This document shows positions 34,883 through 42,647 of a stretch of DNA of 64,000 nt, piece by piece. Source of the DNA: an uncultured Lachnospiraceae bacterium. GTDB taxonomy: Bacteria; Bacillota; Clostridia; Lachnospirales; Lachnospiraceae. The notes below the pieces were generated by a model that saw only the letters and a list, made by a program, of their open reading frames with translations, did not search any database and was not told the DNA's origin. The stretch is from the NCBI GenBank assembly GCA_910586125.1, contig CAJUHP010000015.1, positions 21,147 to 85,146 of the forward strand, written 5' to 3'. A program made the position numbers and the translations under genes. Position 1 is the first letter of the stretch. Each line of letters opens with the position of its first letter.

Positions 34883-35800
34883 CTATGTTAAATTTTCGTG
34901 AACAGATGGTGAGATCTGTGCCAAAACAATGGCAACCGCCATCAAAACACACCCGATTATCTCTCGAGACGACAGGTTCTGTTTCAGCAGGATCCACCCC
35001 GCCAGCACGGAAAACAGGGATTCCATGCTAAGAATCAGAGACGCCGTCACCGGGTCCAATCCCTTCTGCCCGATAACCTGCAGGGTATAACCTACGCCGC
35101 AGGACAGCACGCCGGCGTACAAAACCGGGGCCCAGGCCGACATGACCGCAGCCGGCTCCGGTCTTTCCCACAAAAGAGCTGGGATAAGTGCCAGAATCCC
35201 GCAGACAAAAAATTGGATGCACGACAATTTTACTCCGTCACACCGGGGAGAAAAGCGGTCAATCAGCAAAATATGAACGGAAAAAAGCAGCGCGCCAAGC
35301 AGCACAAACAAATCGCCGGGATTCACCGAAAAACTTTCTGTCATACACAAAAAATATAATCCTGCCGCCGCCAGCCCCACGCTGATCCACAATAGCTTCC
35401 CGGTCGGTTTCTTCATAAAGATTCCCAGCACCGGAACGATCACAATATACAGCGCCGTAATAAATCCGGCCTTTCCCACCGTGGTATACAAAATGCCAAT
35501 CTGCTGAAGGCTGCTTGCCGCACAGAGAACCACGCCGCACCAAATGCCTCCAATAATCAGCTCTCTGCGGCTTTGCGCTTTCCCCTTGTCCGTTATCGGA
35601 TTCTTTTGCCTGCCGCTTCTCTCTCTTTTTCCCAGAAGGATCAGGGGAAGGAGTGCCAGACCTCCCAGGATGGAACGCACGCCATTAAAGGTAAAGGGAC
35701 CCACATACTCCATACCTGCGCTCTGCGCCACAAAAGCCACGCCCCAGATCAGAGCCGTAAGCGCCAAAAGCGCGGAGTTTCTTATCTGCTCCCGCTTCAT
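34883..35800 (-). CDS. EamA/DMT family transporter
   Basis: A drug/metabolite-transporter superfamily permease of 305 residues with ten hydrophobic segments in two EamA repeats (ALTALIWGVAFVAQSAG near the N-terminus, GYTLQVIGQKGLDPVTASLILSM split over the second repeat). The substrate is unknown; neighbours suggest neither drug nor amino acid specifically. The ATG at 35798-35800 overlaps the preceding stop (ATGA) and follows GGGCGGG, so its translation is coupled to the PurF-like gene. Confidence 0.9.
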   Translation of the reverse strand: MKREQIRNSALLALTALIWGVAFVAQSAGMEYVGPFTFNGVRSILGGLALLPLILLGKRERSGRQKNPITDKGKAQSRRELIIGGIWCGVVLCAASSLQQIGILYTTVGKAGFITALYIVIVPVLGIFMKKPTGKLLWISVGLAAAGLYFLCMTESFSVNPGDLFVLLGALLFSVHILLIDRFSPRCDGVKLSCIQFFVCGILALIPALLWERPEPAAVMSAWAPVLYAGVLSCGVGYTLQVIGQKGLDPVTASLILSMESLFSVLAGWILLKQNLSSREIIGCVLMAVAIVLAQISPSVHENLT

Positions 35801-37218
35801 TCCCGCCCGTTCCAGCAATACGTACACAGTTCACACTCCGGCAAACCGATTGACTCCACCAGCATGTCCAGGCTAGGGAATTTCAGGCTGGTAAAGTGCA
35901 TCTCCCGGCGAATTTCCTCCACCATAGCCGTATACTCCGGTGTGGATGAATCGGTGTAAAGGCGCAGGCGTTCTTGTGTGGGTACGCCGCCCTCCAATTT
36001 TACAATACATCGCCTGGTGATCAGATCCATATCGGATGTAGAGCGTGAAAAATTGATATACTTACAGCCATATAAAATCGGCGGGCAGGCCGGGCGCACA
36101 TGTACCTCCTTTGCGCCGCTCTCGTAGAGAAAATCTACGGTCTCCCGAAGCTGCGTCCCGCGGACGATGGAATCATCAATAAATAAAAGCTTCTTATGAC
36201 GGATCAAGTCATGTACTGGAATCAGCTTCATATGAGCGACCAGATTGCGCATGGACTGATTCTGCGGCATAAAGCTGCGGGACCAGGTAGGCGTATATTT
36301 CATAAAAGGGCGGTGAAACGGAACGCCGGAAGCATTGGCATAGCCGATGGCGGCCGCCAGACCAGAATCGGGAATTCCCCCGACGCTGTCGATCTCCATC
36401 GCGTCTGCCGCGTCTTCTTTTGCCATCAGCGCTCCGCAGTGATAGCGGGAGGCTTCCACATTGATCCCCTCATAGGTGGCGGTAGGATATCCATAGTAGG
36501 TCCATAAAAACGAGCAGACGCGCTTTTTCTTTCCGGCCGGCTGCAGATCTGTCACCTCGCCTTCCCGCGACAGATAGACTACCTCACCAGGACCCAACTC
36601 CCGGATTGTGCGGTATCCCAGATTCATATAGGCATGGGATTCAAAAGAGGCACAGAGACTGCCGTCCTCCTTCTGCCCTATGATGAGAGGCGTTCTTCCC
36701 AAATAATCTCTGGCGGCATAGAGACCGCCCGCGTCTGCCAGAAGAAGCGTCAGAGAGCCGTCAATTTTTTTCTGAGCATGGCGGATTCCCTCCGCCACGG
36801 ACTTTTTCTGATTGATTAGGGCCGCCGCAAGCTCCGTCGGGTTGATCCGGTTTCCGCTCAGCTCCAGAAACTGCGTCCGGCCGCCGGCAAACGCCTCCTC
36901 GGCCAGCTCCTCTAAGTTATTGATCCGCCCTACGGTGGTGATGGCAAAATGACCCAGCCGGGAACGGATAATCAGAGGCTGCGGCTCCGTATCGCTGATG
37001 CATCCCAGCCCTACACGGCCGTGCATCTTCGCCGCATCGTCCTCGAATTTGGTGCGGAACTGGGCATTCTCAATGCTGTGTATGGCCCGGTCAAAACCTT
37101 TTTCGGTGTAGACAGCCATACCGCCCCGATGCGTTCCCAGATGAGAATGATAATCAATGCCGAAAAAGAGATCCATAACACAATCTCCTTTGGATGCAAC
37201 TCCAAAAATACCGCCCAT
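35797..37218 (-). CDS. amidophosphoribosyltransferase (PurF) paralogue lacking the N-terminal catalytic Cys
   Basis: A 473-residue PurF-family protein with an N-terminal Ntn-glutaminase-like domain (about 1-240) and a C-terminal phosphoribosyltransferase domain with an intact PRPP loop (LFIDDSIVRGTQ, about 350). In active PurF the residue after the initiator Met or propeptide is the nucleophile Cys; here the protein begins M-G-G-I-F-G-V, so that Cys is Gly. The rest of the glutaminase fold (LGTHRGG, GRINN) is kept. It therefore probably cannot hydrolyse glutamine and may use free ammonia, a partner glutaminase, or be regulatory. The C-terminus retains CELCTYC. No other pur genes are adjacent. 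Confidence 0.88.
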   Translation of the reverse strand: MGGIFGVASKGDCVMDLFFGIDYHSHLGTHRGGMAVYTEKGFDRAIHSIENAQFRTKFEDDAAKMHGRVGLGCISDTEPQPLIIRSRLGHFAITTVGRINNLEELAEEAFAGGRTQFLELSGNRINPTELAAALINQKKSVAEGIRHAQKKIDGSLTLLLADAGGLYAARDYLGRTPLIIGQKEDGSLCASFESHAYMNLGYRTIRELGPGEVVYLSREGEVTDLQPAGKKKRVCSFLWTYYGYPTATYEGINVEASRYHCGALMAKEDAADAMEIDSVGGIPDSGLAAAIGYANASGVPFHRPFMKYTPTWSRSFMPQNQSMRNLVAHMKLIPVHDLIRHKKLLFIDDSIVRGTQLRETVDFLYESGAKEVHVRPACPPILYGCKYINFSRSTSDMDLITRRCIVKLEGGVPTQERLRLYTDSSTPEYTAMVEEIRREMHFTSLKFPSLDMLVESIGLPECELCTYCWNGRE

Positions 37219-37282
37219 GACAAGCGTCCTCCTTATTATTCATCGCCGGCCCATCTCGCCGGCAATCTGTTTTTTACACGGA

Positions 37283-37340
37283 AAAAAGTAGACGGAAGGG
37301 GATATCGCATCCTTGCGACAAACCCTCCCATCTACTTTTA
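37283..37340 (-). terminator. terminator after rpsU
   Basis: AAAAGTAGA(T/C)GG(G/A)AGGG pairs with its complement over about 17 bp, with a T-run on each side. It ends rpsU transcripts just before the PurF-like gene. Confidence 0.8.
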
Positions 37341-37353
37341 TGTGTCTCGCACA

Positions 37354-37530
37354 TTAGTTGTATTTACGTTTCCTGGCAGCTTCCGACTTCTTTTTGCGTC
37401 TTACGCTGGGTTTCTCGTAATGCTCGCGCTTACGGATCTCCTGCTGAATGCCTGCCTTTGCACAATTCCTCTTGAATCTGCGCAGTGCGCTATCCAAGCT
37501 CTCGTTCTCTTTAACGATTACGTTTGACAT
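37354..37530 (-). CDS. rpsU: 30S ribosomal protein S21
   Basis: A 58-residue, strongly basic protein starting [20 protein letters not shown] with the tail [15 protein letters not shown], the typical S21 form. It acts in the small subunit near the anti-Shine-Dalgarno region. AGGTGAG precedes the ATG at 37528-37530. It is monocistronic with its own promoter (37602-37629) and terminator. Confidence 0.96.
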   Translation of the reverse strand: MSNVIVKENESLDSALRRFKRNCAKAGIQQEIRKREHYEKPSVRRKKKSEAARKRKYN

Positions 37531-37601
37531 AGACTCACCTGACCTCCCCTCCAGCTGTATTTGTGCATATACAACTGTGGGTATATTTTAGCACACTCCC
37601 A

Positions 37602-37629
37602 ATTATACCATCTTTTTGGGATTCGTCAA
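37602..37629 (-). promoter_or_regulatory. promoter for rpsU
   Basis: TTGACG (37624-37629), 16 bp, TATAAT (37602-37607). Confidence 0.8.
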
Positions 37630-37663
37630 TGGGTTTTGTAAATTTTTTTCCAACCAGCAGTTT

Positions 37664-40303
37664 TTATGAGAGCTGCTGCCCGCAGACTTCATAGACGGTT
37701 TCCAACGCCTTGGCTATTCCCGCCGGATTTTTTCCGCCGGCCTGGGCCATATTCGGCCGTCCGCCGCCTCCTCCTCCCACGCAGGCTGCCGCCGCCTTGA
37801 TCAGATTTCCCGCATGAGCGCCTTTTCCAATCGCGCCTTCTGTGGCCGCCGCCATGAGATTTACCTTGCCGTCCTGCGTGCTCGCCAGCACCACAACGCT
37901 GTCGCCCAGCTTCTCCTTCATCTGATCGCCCAGACTGCGCAGGCCGTTCATATCCACGCCCTCCACCGAGGCCGCTAAAACCTTTACGCCGTTTATCTCT
38001 CTGACCTGGCTCAAGATATCCCCGGCTGCGTCCTTTGCCAAACGGTCCTTTAGCTTCTCGTTCTCTGCTTTCACGGACCGAAGCTCCTCGAGAAGGCTCT
38101 CAACCCGCTTGGGAAGCTGATGGACATCCGAGCGGGTGAGATGCGCCAGATCGGATAGCTCCTGCTCCAATTTGCTGTAATAGTCAAACACGCCCTGACC
38201 TGTCAGCGCCTCAATACGCCTCACTCCGGCCGCGATGCCGGCTTCGGACAGAATCTTGAAGCATGTGATCACGCCGGTGTTCTTGACATGGGTTCCTCCG
38301 CACAGCTCCCTGGAAAAGCCTTCCACGCTGACCACACGGACTTCCTCGCCATACTTTTCTCCAAAAAGCGCCATCGCGCCGGTCTTTCTTGCCTCGTCGA
38401 TACCCATGATCTGCGTCTCAACCGGCAGCGCGGCAGCAATCTTTTGATTGACGAGCTCCTCTACCGCCTGCAGTTCTTCCGGCGTCATAGCCGAAAAATG
38501 TGTAAAGTCAAAACGCAGGCGATCCGGAGCCACCAGAGAACCGGCCTGCTCCACATGCGTGCCCAGAACCGTTCGAAGCGCTTTGTGCAGAAGATGCGTT
38601 GCGCTGTGGTTCTTGCACGTTAAACTTCTCTGTTTTTCGTCCACGGACAACGTCACGGTATCGCCCACCGAGAACATCCCAGCCGTCACCCGGCCCACAT
38701 GTCCTGTTTTTCCGCCCTGCAGGTGAATGGTCTCCTCCACCTCAAAGCGGGCCGTCGCCGTCGTAATCACGCCGATGTCGCCGTTCTGGCCGCCCATGGT
38801 GCCATAAAACGGCGTCTCTCTTGTGAGAATGGTTCCCACATCGCCGTCCGTGAGCGCCTGCGTCAATTCCTCCGCCGTCGTCAGCACCAAAATCTCGGAT
38901 TCCTTCTGCAGGGTGTCATAGCCGACAAACTGTGTCGTAAGCGCCGGGTCAATGGACTGATATACGGTTACGTCCGCTCCCATATAATTGGTGGCCTTGC
39001 GCGCCTTTCTGGCGGTCTGGCGCTGTTTTTCCATACAGGCGGCAAAGCCCTCCTCATCCAGCGACAGCCCTTTCTCCTCCAGAATCTCACGGGTCAGATC
39101 CACAGGGAAACCATAGGTATCATACAGCTTGAACGTATTTTCACCGGACAGCGTCACAGAACCGGCCGCCGCCATCTCTTCCTCCATCTGGGCCAGAATG
39201 CTCAGACCCTGATCAATCGTTTTGTTAAACTTGTCCTCCTCTTCGCTGAGAACCTTGAAAATCATGGCCTTTTTCTCTTCCAGCTCGGGATAGCCGTCCT
39301 TGGACAGCGCAATCACTGTCCCGCTGAGCTCTGCCAGGAAGCTTCCCTCTATTCCCAGAATCCGTCCGTGGCGGGCGGCGCGGCGCAGAAGACGGCGCAG
39401 CACATATCCCCTGCCTTCATTGGAGGGCATAATACCGTCGGAAATCATAAACGTGCAGGACTTGATATGATCTGTCACAATGCGCAGAGACACATCCGTC
39501 TGATGATCCTTCTGATACGCGGTATGCGCCAGAGCGCAGACCCGGTCAAGAAGAGCCTTGTTGGTATCCACGGTAAACAGAGAGTCTACATCCTGCACCA
39601 CCACAGCCAGGCGTTCCAGGCCCATTCCGGTATCAATATTCTTCTGCTTCAGCTCGCTGTAATGGCCCTTTCCATCGTTATCAAACTGGCTGAAGACGTT
39701 ATTCCACACCTCGATATAGCGGTCGCACTCACAGCCCACGGTGCAGTCCGGCTTCCCGCAGCCGTACTTCTCCCCCCGGTCGTAATAGATTTCTGAGCAG
39801 GGACCGCAGGGGCCGGAGCCATGCTCCCAGAAATTGTCCTCCTTGCCGAAACGGAAAATTTTCTCCTCCGGTATGCCGATCTTATCGCGCCACAGTGCAA
39901 ACGCCTCGTCATCGTCCACATAGACCGACGGATACAGCCGATCCGCCTCCAGACCCACAACCTCGGTCAAAAACTCCCAGGACCAGCAGATCGCTTCCTC
40001 TTTAAAGTAGTCTCCGAAAGAAAAATTCCCCAGCATCTCGAAGAAGGTACCGTGCCGTGCCGTCTTGCCGATGTTCTCAATATCGCCGGTACGAATGCAC
40101 TTCTGACAGGTACATACCCGGCGGCGGGGCGGAATCTCCTGCCCGGTGAAATACGGCTTTAAGGGCGCCATACCCGAATTAATCAGCAGCAAGCTGTTAT
40201 CATTATGGGGCACTAGGGAAAAGCTCTTCATCGCCAGATGCCCCTTGCTCTCAAAGAATTCCAGAAACATTCTCCGCAGTTCATTTACACCATATTTTTT
40301 CAC
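37664..40303 (-). CDS. alaS: alanine--tRNA ligase
   Basis: Charges tRNA-Ala. The 879 residues have the class II core with RFFEFLGNFSFGDYF-like motif 2 region, the editing domain with HSATHLLHKAL and CGGTHVKNTG zinc ligands, and a C-terminal C-Ala domain ending in a Gly-rich GGGGGGRPNMAQAGG. The start is GTG at 40301-40303 (protein begins with KKYGVNELRRMF) with GGAGG 8 bases upstream; the frame is open 48 codons further but crosses the promoter. No T-box-like leader is visible. Confidence 0.96.
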   Translation of the reverse strand: MKKYGVNELRRMFLEFFESKGHLAMKSFSLVPHNDNSLLLINSGMAPLKPYFTGQEIPPRRRVCTCQKCIRTGDIENIGKTARHGTFFEMLGNFSFGDYFKEEAICWSWEFLTEVVGLEADRLYPSVYVDDDEAFALWRDKIGIPEEKIFRFGKEDNFWEHGSGPCGPCSEIYYDRGEKYGCGKPDCTVGCECDRYIEVWNNVFSQFDNDGKGHYSELKQKNIDTGMGLERLAVVVQDVDSLFTVDTNKALLDRVCALAHTAYQKDHQTDVSLRIVTDHIKSCTFMISDGIMPSNEGRGYVLRRLLRRAARHGRILGIEGSFLAELSGTVIALSKDGYPELEEKKAMIFKVLSEEEDKFNKTIDQGLSILAQMEEEMAAAGSVTLSGENTFKLYDTYGFPVDLTREILEEKGLSLDEEGFAACMEKQRQTARKARKATNYMGADVTVYQSIDPALTTQFVGYDTLQKESEILVLTTAEELTQALTDGDVGTILTRETPFYGTMGGQNGDIGVITTATARFEVEETIHLQGGKTGHVGRVTAGMFSVGDTVTLSVDEKQRSLTCKNHSATHLLHKALRTVLGTHVEQAGSLVAPDRLRFDFTHFSAMTPEELQAVEELVNQKIAAALPVETQIMGIDEARKTGAMALFGEKYGEEVRVVSVEGFSRELCGGTHVKNTGVITCFKILSEAGIAAGVRRIEALTGQGVFDYYSKLEQELSDLAHLTRSDVHQLPKRVESLLEELRSVKAENEKLKDRLAKDAAGDILSQVREINGVKVLAASVEGVDMNGLRSLGDQMKEKLGDSVVVLASTQDGKVNLMAAATEGAIGKGAHAGNLIKAAAACVGGGGGGRPNMAQAGGKNPAGIAKALETVYEVCGQQLS

Positions 40304-40337
40304 GGTTTTGTCCTCCCTCCGATTTTCCATAAGCCTT

Positions 40338-40366
40338 ATCTTAGCACGGAAATGCAGGGTTGACAA
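40338..40366 (-). promoter_or_regulatory. promoter for alaS
   Basis: TTGTCA (40361-40366), 17 bp, TAAGAT (40338-40343), about 35 bases before the GTG start. Confidence 0.75.
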
Positions 40367-40511
40367 GGGGTTTCTTCCCGCTTCCTGCCCATCCTTGCCA
40401 AAGGATCGTCCCTCGCTGGGGAACGCATACAAAAAGAGCCGCAGCAATTTTTGTTATTCGATAGATTTTGAGTCGTTCCAAAAACCATCTCCTTCAAATA
40501 ATTGTGTTTTT

Positions 40512-40549
40512 CGCATATTTTTCAGAATATTGCGTTTTCCAGTTATAAT
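40512..40549 (+). promoter_or_regulatory. dyad operator and -10 box for the second XRE regulator
   Basis: TATAAT at 40544-40549. A near-perfect dyad (CGCATATT / AATATTGCG, one bulge) spans 40512-40534 and covers the expected -35 position, a plausible autoregulatory operator. Confidence 0.5.
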
Positions 40550-40596
40550 CTATACTAAGATCACATGTATTTATGACCAAAGAAAGGAAACAAGCC

Positions 40597-41124
40597 ATGA
40601 TTGGTGAACGCCTGAGCGATCTCCGCAAAGATAAAGGCCTGACTCAGCAGGAGCTGGCTGATATTCTGCATCTGACCAAGTATAATATCTCCGCCTATGA
40701 GCGTGAAGCCAACGAAGCTCCCGACAATGTAAAAATTGCCATGGCCCAGTATTTCGGTGTATCCGTTGACTATCTTTTGGGGCTGACAGACAAACCTAAC
40801 GCTTATGAAAAGCCCGGCAGCCGTATTCCGATCAATAAAAAACTCCCTCCTGAAGTCCGTGACCTGATGGAGTGCCTGAAACGCCTGGTCGCTTTTGCCA
40901 CAGCCGCAAATCCGCAGTATGTCTATCAGGAAATCCAGCAGATGATAAATGCCATGCTGACCATACAGGCCAATTCTCCCGCTGCTCTTGAGACAGACGC
41001 AGGGTCTGCTGCCGGCAGCAAAACGGCTTCCGGCGAACATATTTCCACGGAGGAGAATGTCTCCCAGGAAAACGAATCCGTTCTGGGTGCCGAGGACGGA
41101 TCCATAGATGTTTCTGCGAAATGA
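40597..41124 (+). CDS. XRE-family transcriptional regulator
   Basis: A 175-residue regulator with one N-terminal HTH (about 5-62: LSDLRKDKGLTQQELADIL, ISAYEREAN, YFGVSVDYLLGLTD), then a middle helical segment and an acidic Ser/Glu/Ala-rich tail that looks unstructured. The ATG at 40597 has AAAGGAAA upstream; an ATG eight codons earlier lacks one. It is transcribed divergently from alaS. The function is unknown; the form is that of phage-repressor-like regulators. Confidence 0.88.
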   Translation: MIGERLSDLRKDKGLTQQELADILHLTKYNISAYEREANEAPDNVKIAMAQYFGVSVDYLLGLTDKPNAYEKPGSRIPINKKLPPEVRDLMECLKRLVAFATAANPQYVYQEIQQMINAMLTIQANSPAALETDAGSAAGSKTASGEHISTEENVSQENESVLGAEDGSIDVSAK

Positions 41125-41232
41125 ATAAAATGAATGAATGGAACAAAGGCCAAAAAGCGCCTTTGTTCCAATATTCTCTGTCGATCAAACAGGAGCCTTC
41201 CGCAAAAAAAATCATTTTTTTTAAATTTGTAA

Positions 41233-41261
41233 TTGACAGATCCGTTTTTTCATGATATATT
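41233..41261 (+). promoter_or_regulatory. promoter for the tRNA-Pro/tRNA-Glu pair
   Basis: A perfect TTGACA (41233-41238), 17 bp, TATATT (41256-41261), 11 bases upstream of the first tRNA. Confidence 0.85.
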
Positions 41262-41272
41262 ATTCAAGGCAT

Positions 41273-41346
41273 CGAGGCGTGGCTCAGTTTGGTAGAGCGC
41301 CGTGTTCGGGACGCGGAGGCCGCAAGTTCGAATCTTGTCGCCTCGA
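41273..41346 (+). tRNA. tRNA-Pro (anticodon CGG)
   Basis: A 74-base cloverleaf. The acceptor stem CGAGGCG/CGCCTCG is perfect; the anticodon stem CCGTG/CGCGG has one G-U pair, and the loop TTCGGGA gives anticodon CGG; the T loop is TTCGAAT. CCA is not encoded. It reads CCG codons. Confidence 0.95.
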
Positions 41347-41374
41347 CTCGATTTTAATCGAATAATTGCTGCAT

Positions 41375-41446
41375 GGCTCGTTGGTCAAGGGGTTAAGACG
41401 TCGCCCTCTCACGGCGAAAACATGGGTTCGATTCCCGTACGAGCTG
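41375..41446 (+). tRNA. tRNA-Glu (anticodon CTC)
   Basis: A 72-base cloverleaf. The acceptor GGCTCGT/ACGAGCT has a G-U first pair; the anticodon stem is TCGCC/GGCGA with loop CTCTCAC, giving CTC; the T loop is TTCGATT. CCA is not encoded. It lies 28 bases after tRNA-Pro, in the same transcript. Confidence 0.95.
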
Positions 41447-41450
41447 CTGA

Positions 41451-41487
41451 AAAGGCTCGGACAAGAGATTTTGTCCGAGTCTTTTGC
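41451..41487 (+). terminator. terminator after the tRNA pair
   Basis: GGCTCGGACAA pairs with TTGTCCGAGTC around a short loop, followed by TTTTG. Confidence 0.8.
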
Positions 41488-41553
41488 TGTATCATGCCGC
41501 TCCAACTCTTTCTTTTGCCACGTTTGCGCTGTCACAAATTTAAGCAGAACGTA

Positions 41554-41874
41554 TCATTGACTTTCTGCTCGATCATATTCTTCTTCCGTATAACCGTATA
41601 ACAAAATCTGCTCTCTCGAAGCGCCCGCTTTCCTCATCCTTTTTATGGCGTCCAAACGCTCTTTCTCTTTTCCTTTTTCGATTCCTTTTTCGATTCCCTT
41701 TTTGATTCCTTTTTCCATTCCCTTTTCCATTCCTCTGGCTTCAATACATTCCGACAGATTGCACATAGTCTGTATCCTCCCTTCCAGTTCTGTTGTCATT
41801 ATCATTCCATATTCTTTTGTGAGTATACGCTTTTTTTCCTCCGCATCCATATGACAAAGCAGCTTTTCAAGCAT
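41554..41874 (-). pseudogene. C-terminal remnant of an Rpn-type (PD-(D/E)XK) nuclease/transposase-like protein
   Basis: The 106 residues resemble only the C-terminus of Rpn-family recombination-promoting nucleases: a helical segment, a run of tandem GMEKG/GIEKG repeats (about 48-70), then RLDAIKRMRKAGAS and a C-terminal Tyr/Glu-rich end. The N-terminal nuclease domain is missing. The frame has a stop 16 codons upstream, and the only ATG has no ribosome-binding site. It is therefore probably a truncated relic, though short stand-alone forms exist. Confidence 0.65.
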
Positions 41875-41985
41875 AGCTGTGATAATTGTATCCTTAAAGC
41901 TACGGCAGAGATCACTCTGTTAATAGTATATCGGATTTACCTACCAGGGTCAATGATTTCATGATGTTTTCATTTCATGGACAGC

Positions 41986-42044
41986 TTGTACATGACAAAC
42001 CTTGTGATCTATGCTACAATATTCTTTAACCGGTATCGTTACCG
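41986..42044 (+). promoter_or_regulatory. promoter and dyads upstream of the NiaR-like gene
   Basis: ATGACA (41992-41997), 17 bp, TACAAT (42015-42020). A dyad TTGTaCATGaCAA (41986-41998) covers the -35, and a second dyad CGGTA-tcgt-TACCG lies at 42031-42044, both plausible autoregulatory operators. Confidence 0.55.
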
Positions 42045-42074
42045 AAAAGAAAACGCCAGATCCGGGAGGATATT

Positions 42075-42593
42075 ATGGACGGAAAAAGCCGCAGGCAGGA
42101 AATCATTCACATTTTGTTGCAGGCAGATCAGCCGGTATCCGGCAGCACGCTGGCAGGAAAGCTAGGCGTCAGCCGACAGGTCATTGTGCAGGACATTGCC
42201 CTGCTTCGCACCAAACGGCCGATTCTGGCTACCGCTTCCGGCTATCTCCTCTATGACGCCCGCCCCGTCTGCCGCCGGGTCTATCTCGTCAGACATACCA
42301 ACCAGGAAATTCTTGATGAACTGACGGCAATCGTAGCTTTGGGAGGAAAGATTTTGGATGTGATTGTAGAACACGATGTCTACGGGCAGCTTCGGGCCGA
42401 TCTAAATCTGACTACCCTGCGGGATGTGGAACATTTTTGCAGGCTCTTAGCCGCGAGCAGTTCCGGACCGCTTTTTCCCATTTCCGCCGGAATCCATCTT
42501 CATACCGTGGAAGCCGCCTCCGAACAAATACTGGACCAGATTGAAGAAACCCTTCAGGAACGAGGTTATCTGCTGACAGAAACGGCTCCATAA
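42075..42593 (+). CDS. niaR: NiaR-like transcriptional repressor (HTH plus 3H domain)
   Basis: A 172-residue protein with an N-terminal winged helix (about 5-60, QVIVQDIALLR recognition helix) and a 3H domain named for three conserved His, here in VRHTNQEI, VEHDVYG and GIHLHTVEA. Members such as B. subtilis NiaR/YrxA bind niacin and repress NAD-synthesis or niacin-uptake genes. GGGAGGA precedes the ATG. aroB follows 54 bases later, an unexpected partner; the true target genes are not in this window. Confidence 0.88.
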   Translation: MDGKSRRQEIIHILLQADQPVSGSTLAGKLGVSRQVIVQDIALLRTKRPILATASGYLLYDARPVCRRVYLVRHTNQEILDELTAIVALGGKILDVIVEHDVYGQLRADLNLTTLRDVEHFCRLLAASSSGPLFPISAGIHLHTVEAASEQILDQIEETLQERGYLLTETAP

Positions 42594-42647
42594 CCGGAAA
42601 GAAAAAAGAAACCATAAAATACGATTGCCGTAGAAAGGATATCAGCC

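Noticed and set aside
40304..40447. A 48-codon extension of AlaS and a possible T-box leader
   Set aside because: The extension crosses the promoter at 40338-40366, and the leader lacks a T-box-like conserved antiterminator sequence.
41665..41735. A CRISPR-like array
   Set aside because: The repeats are contiguous 15-base coding units of a Gly-Glu-Lys run without spacers.
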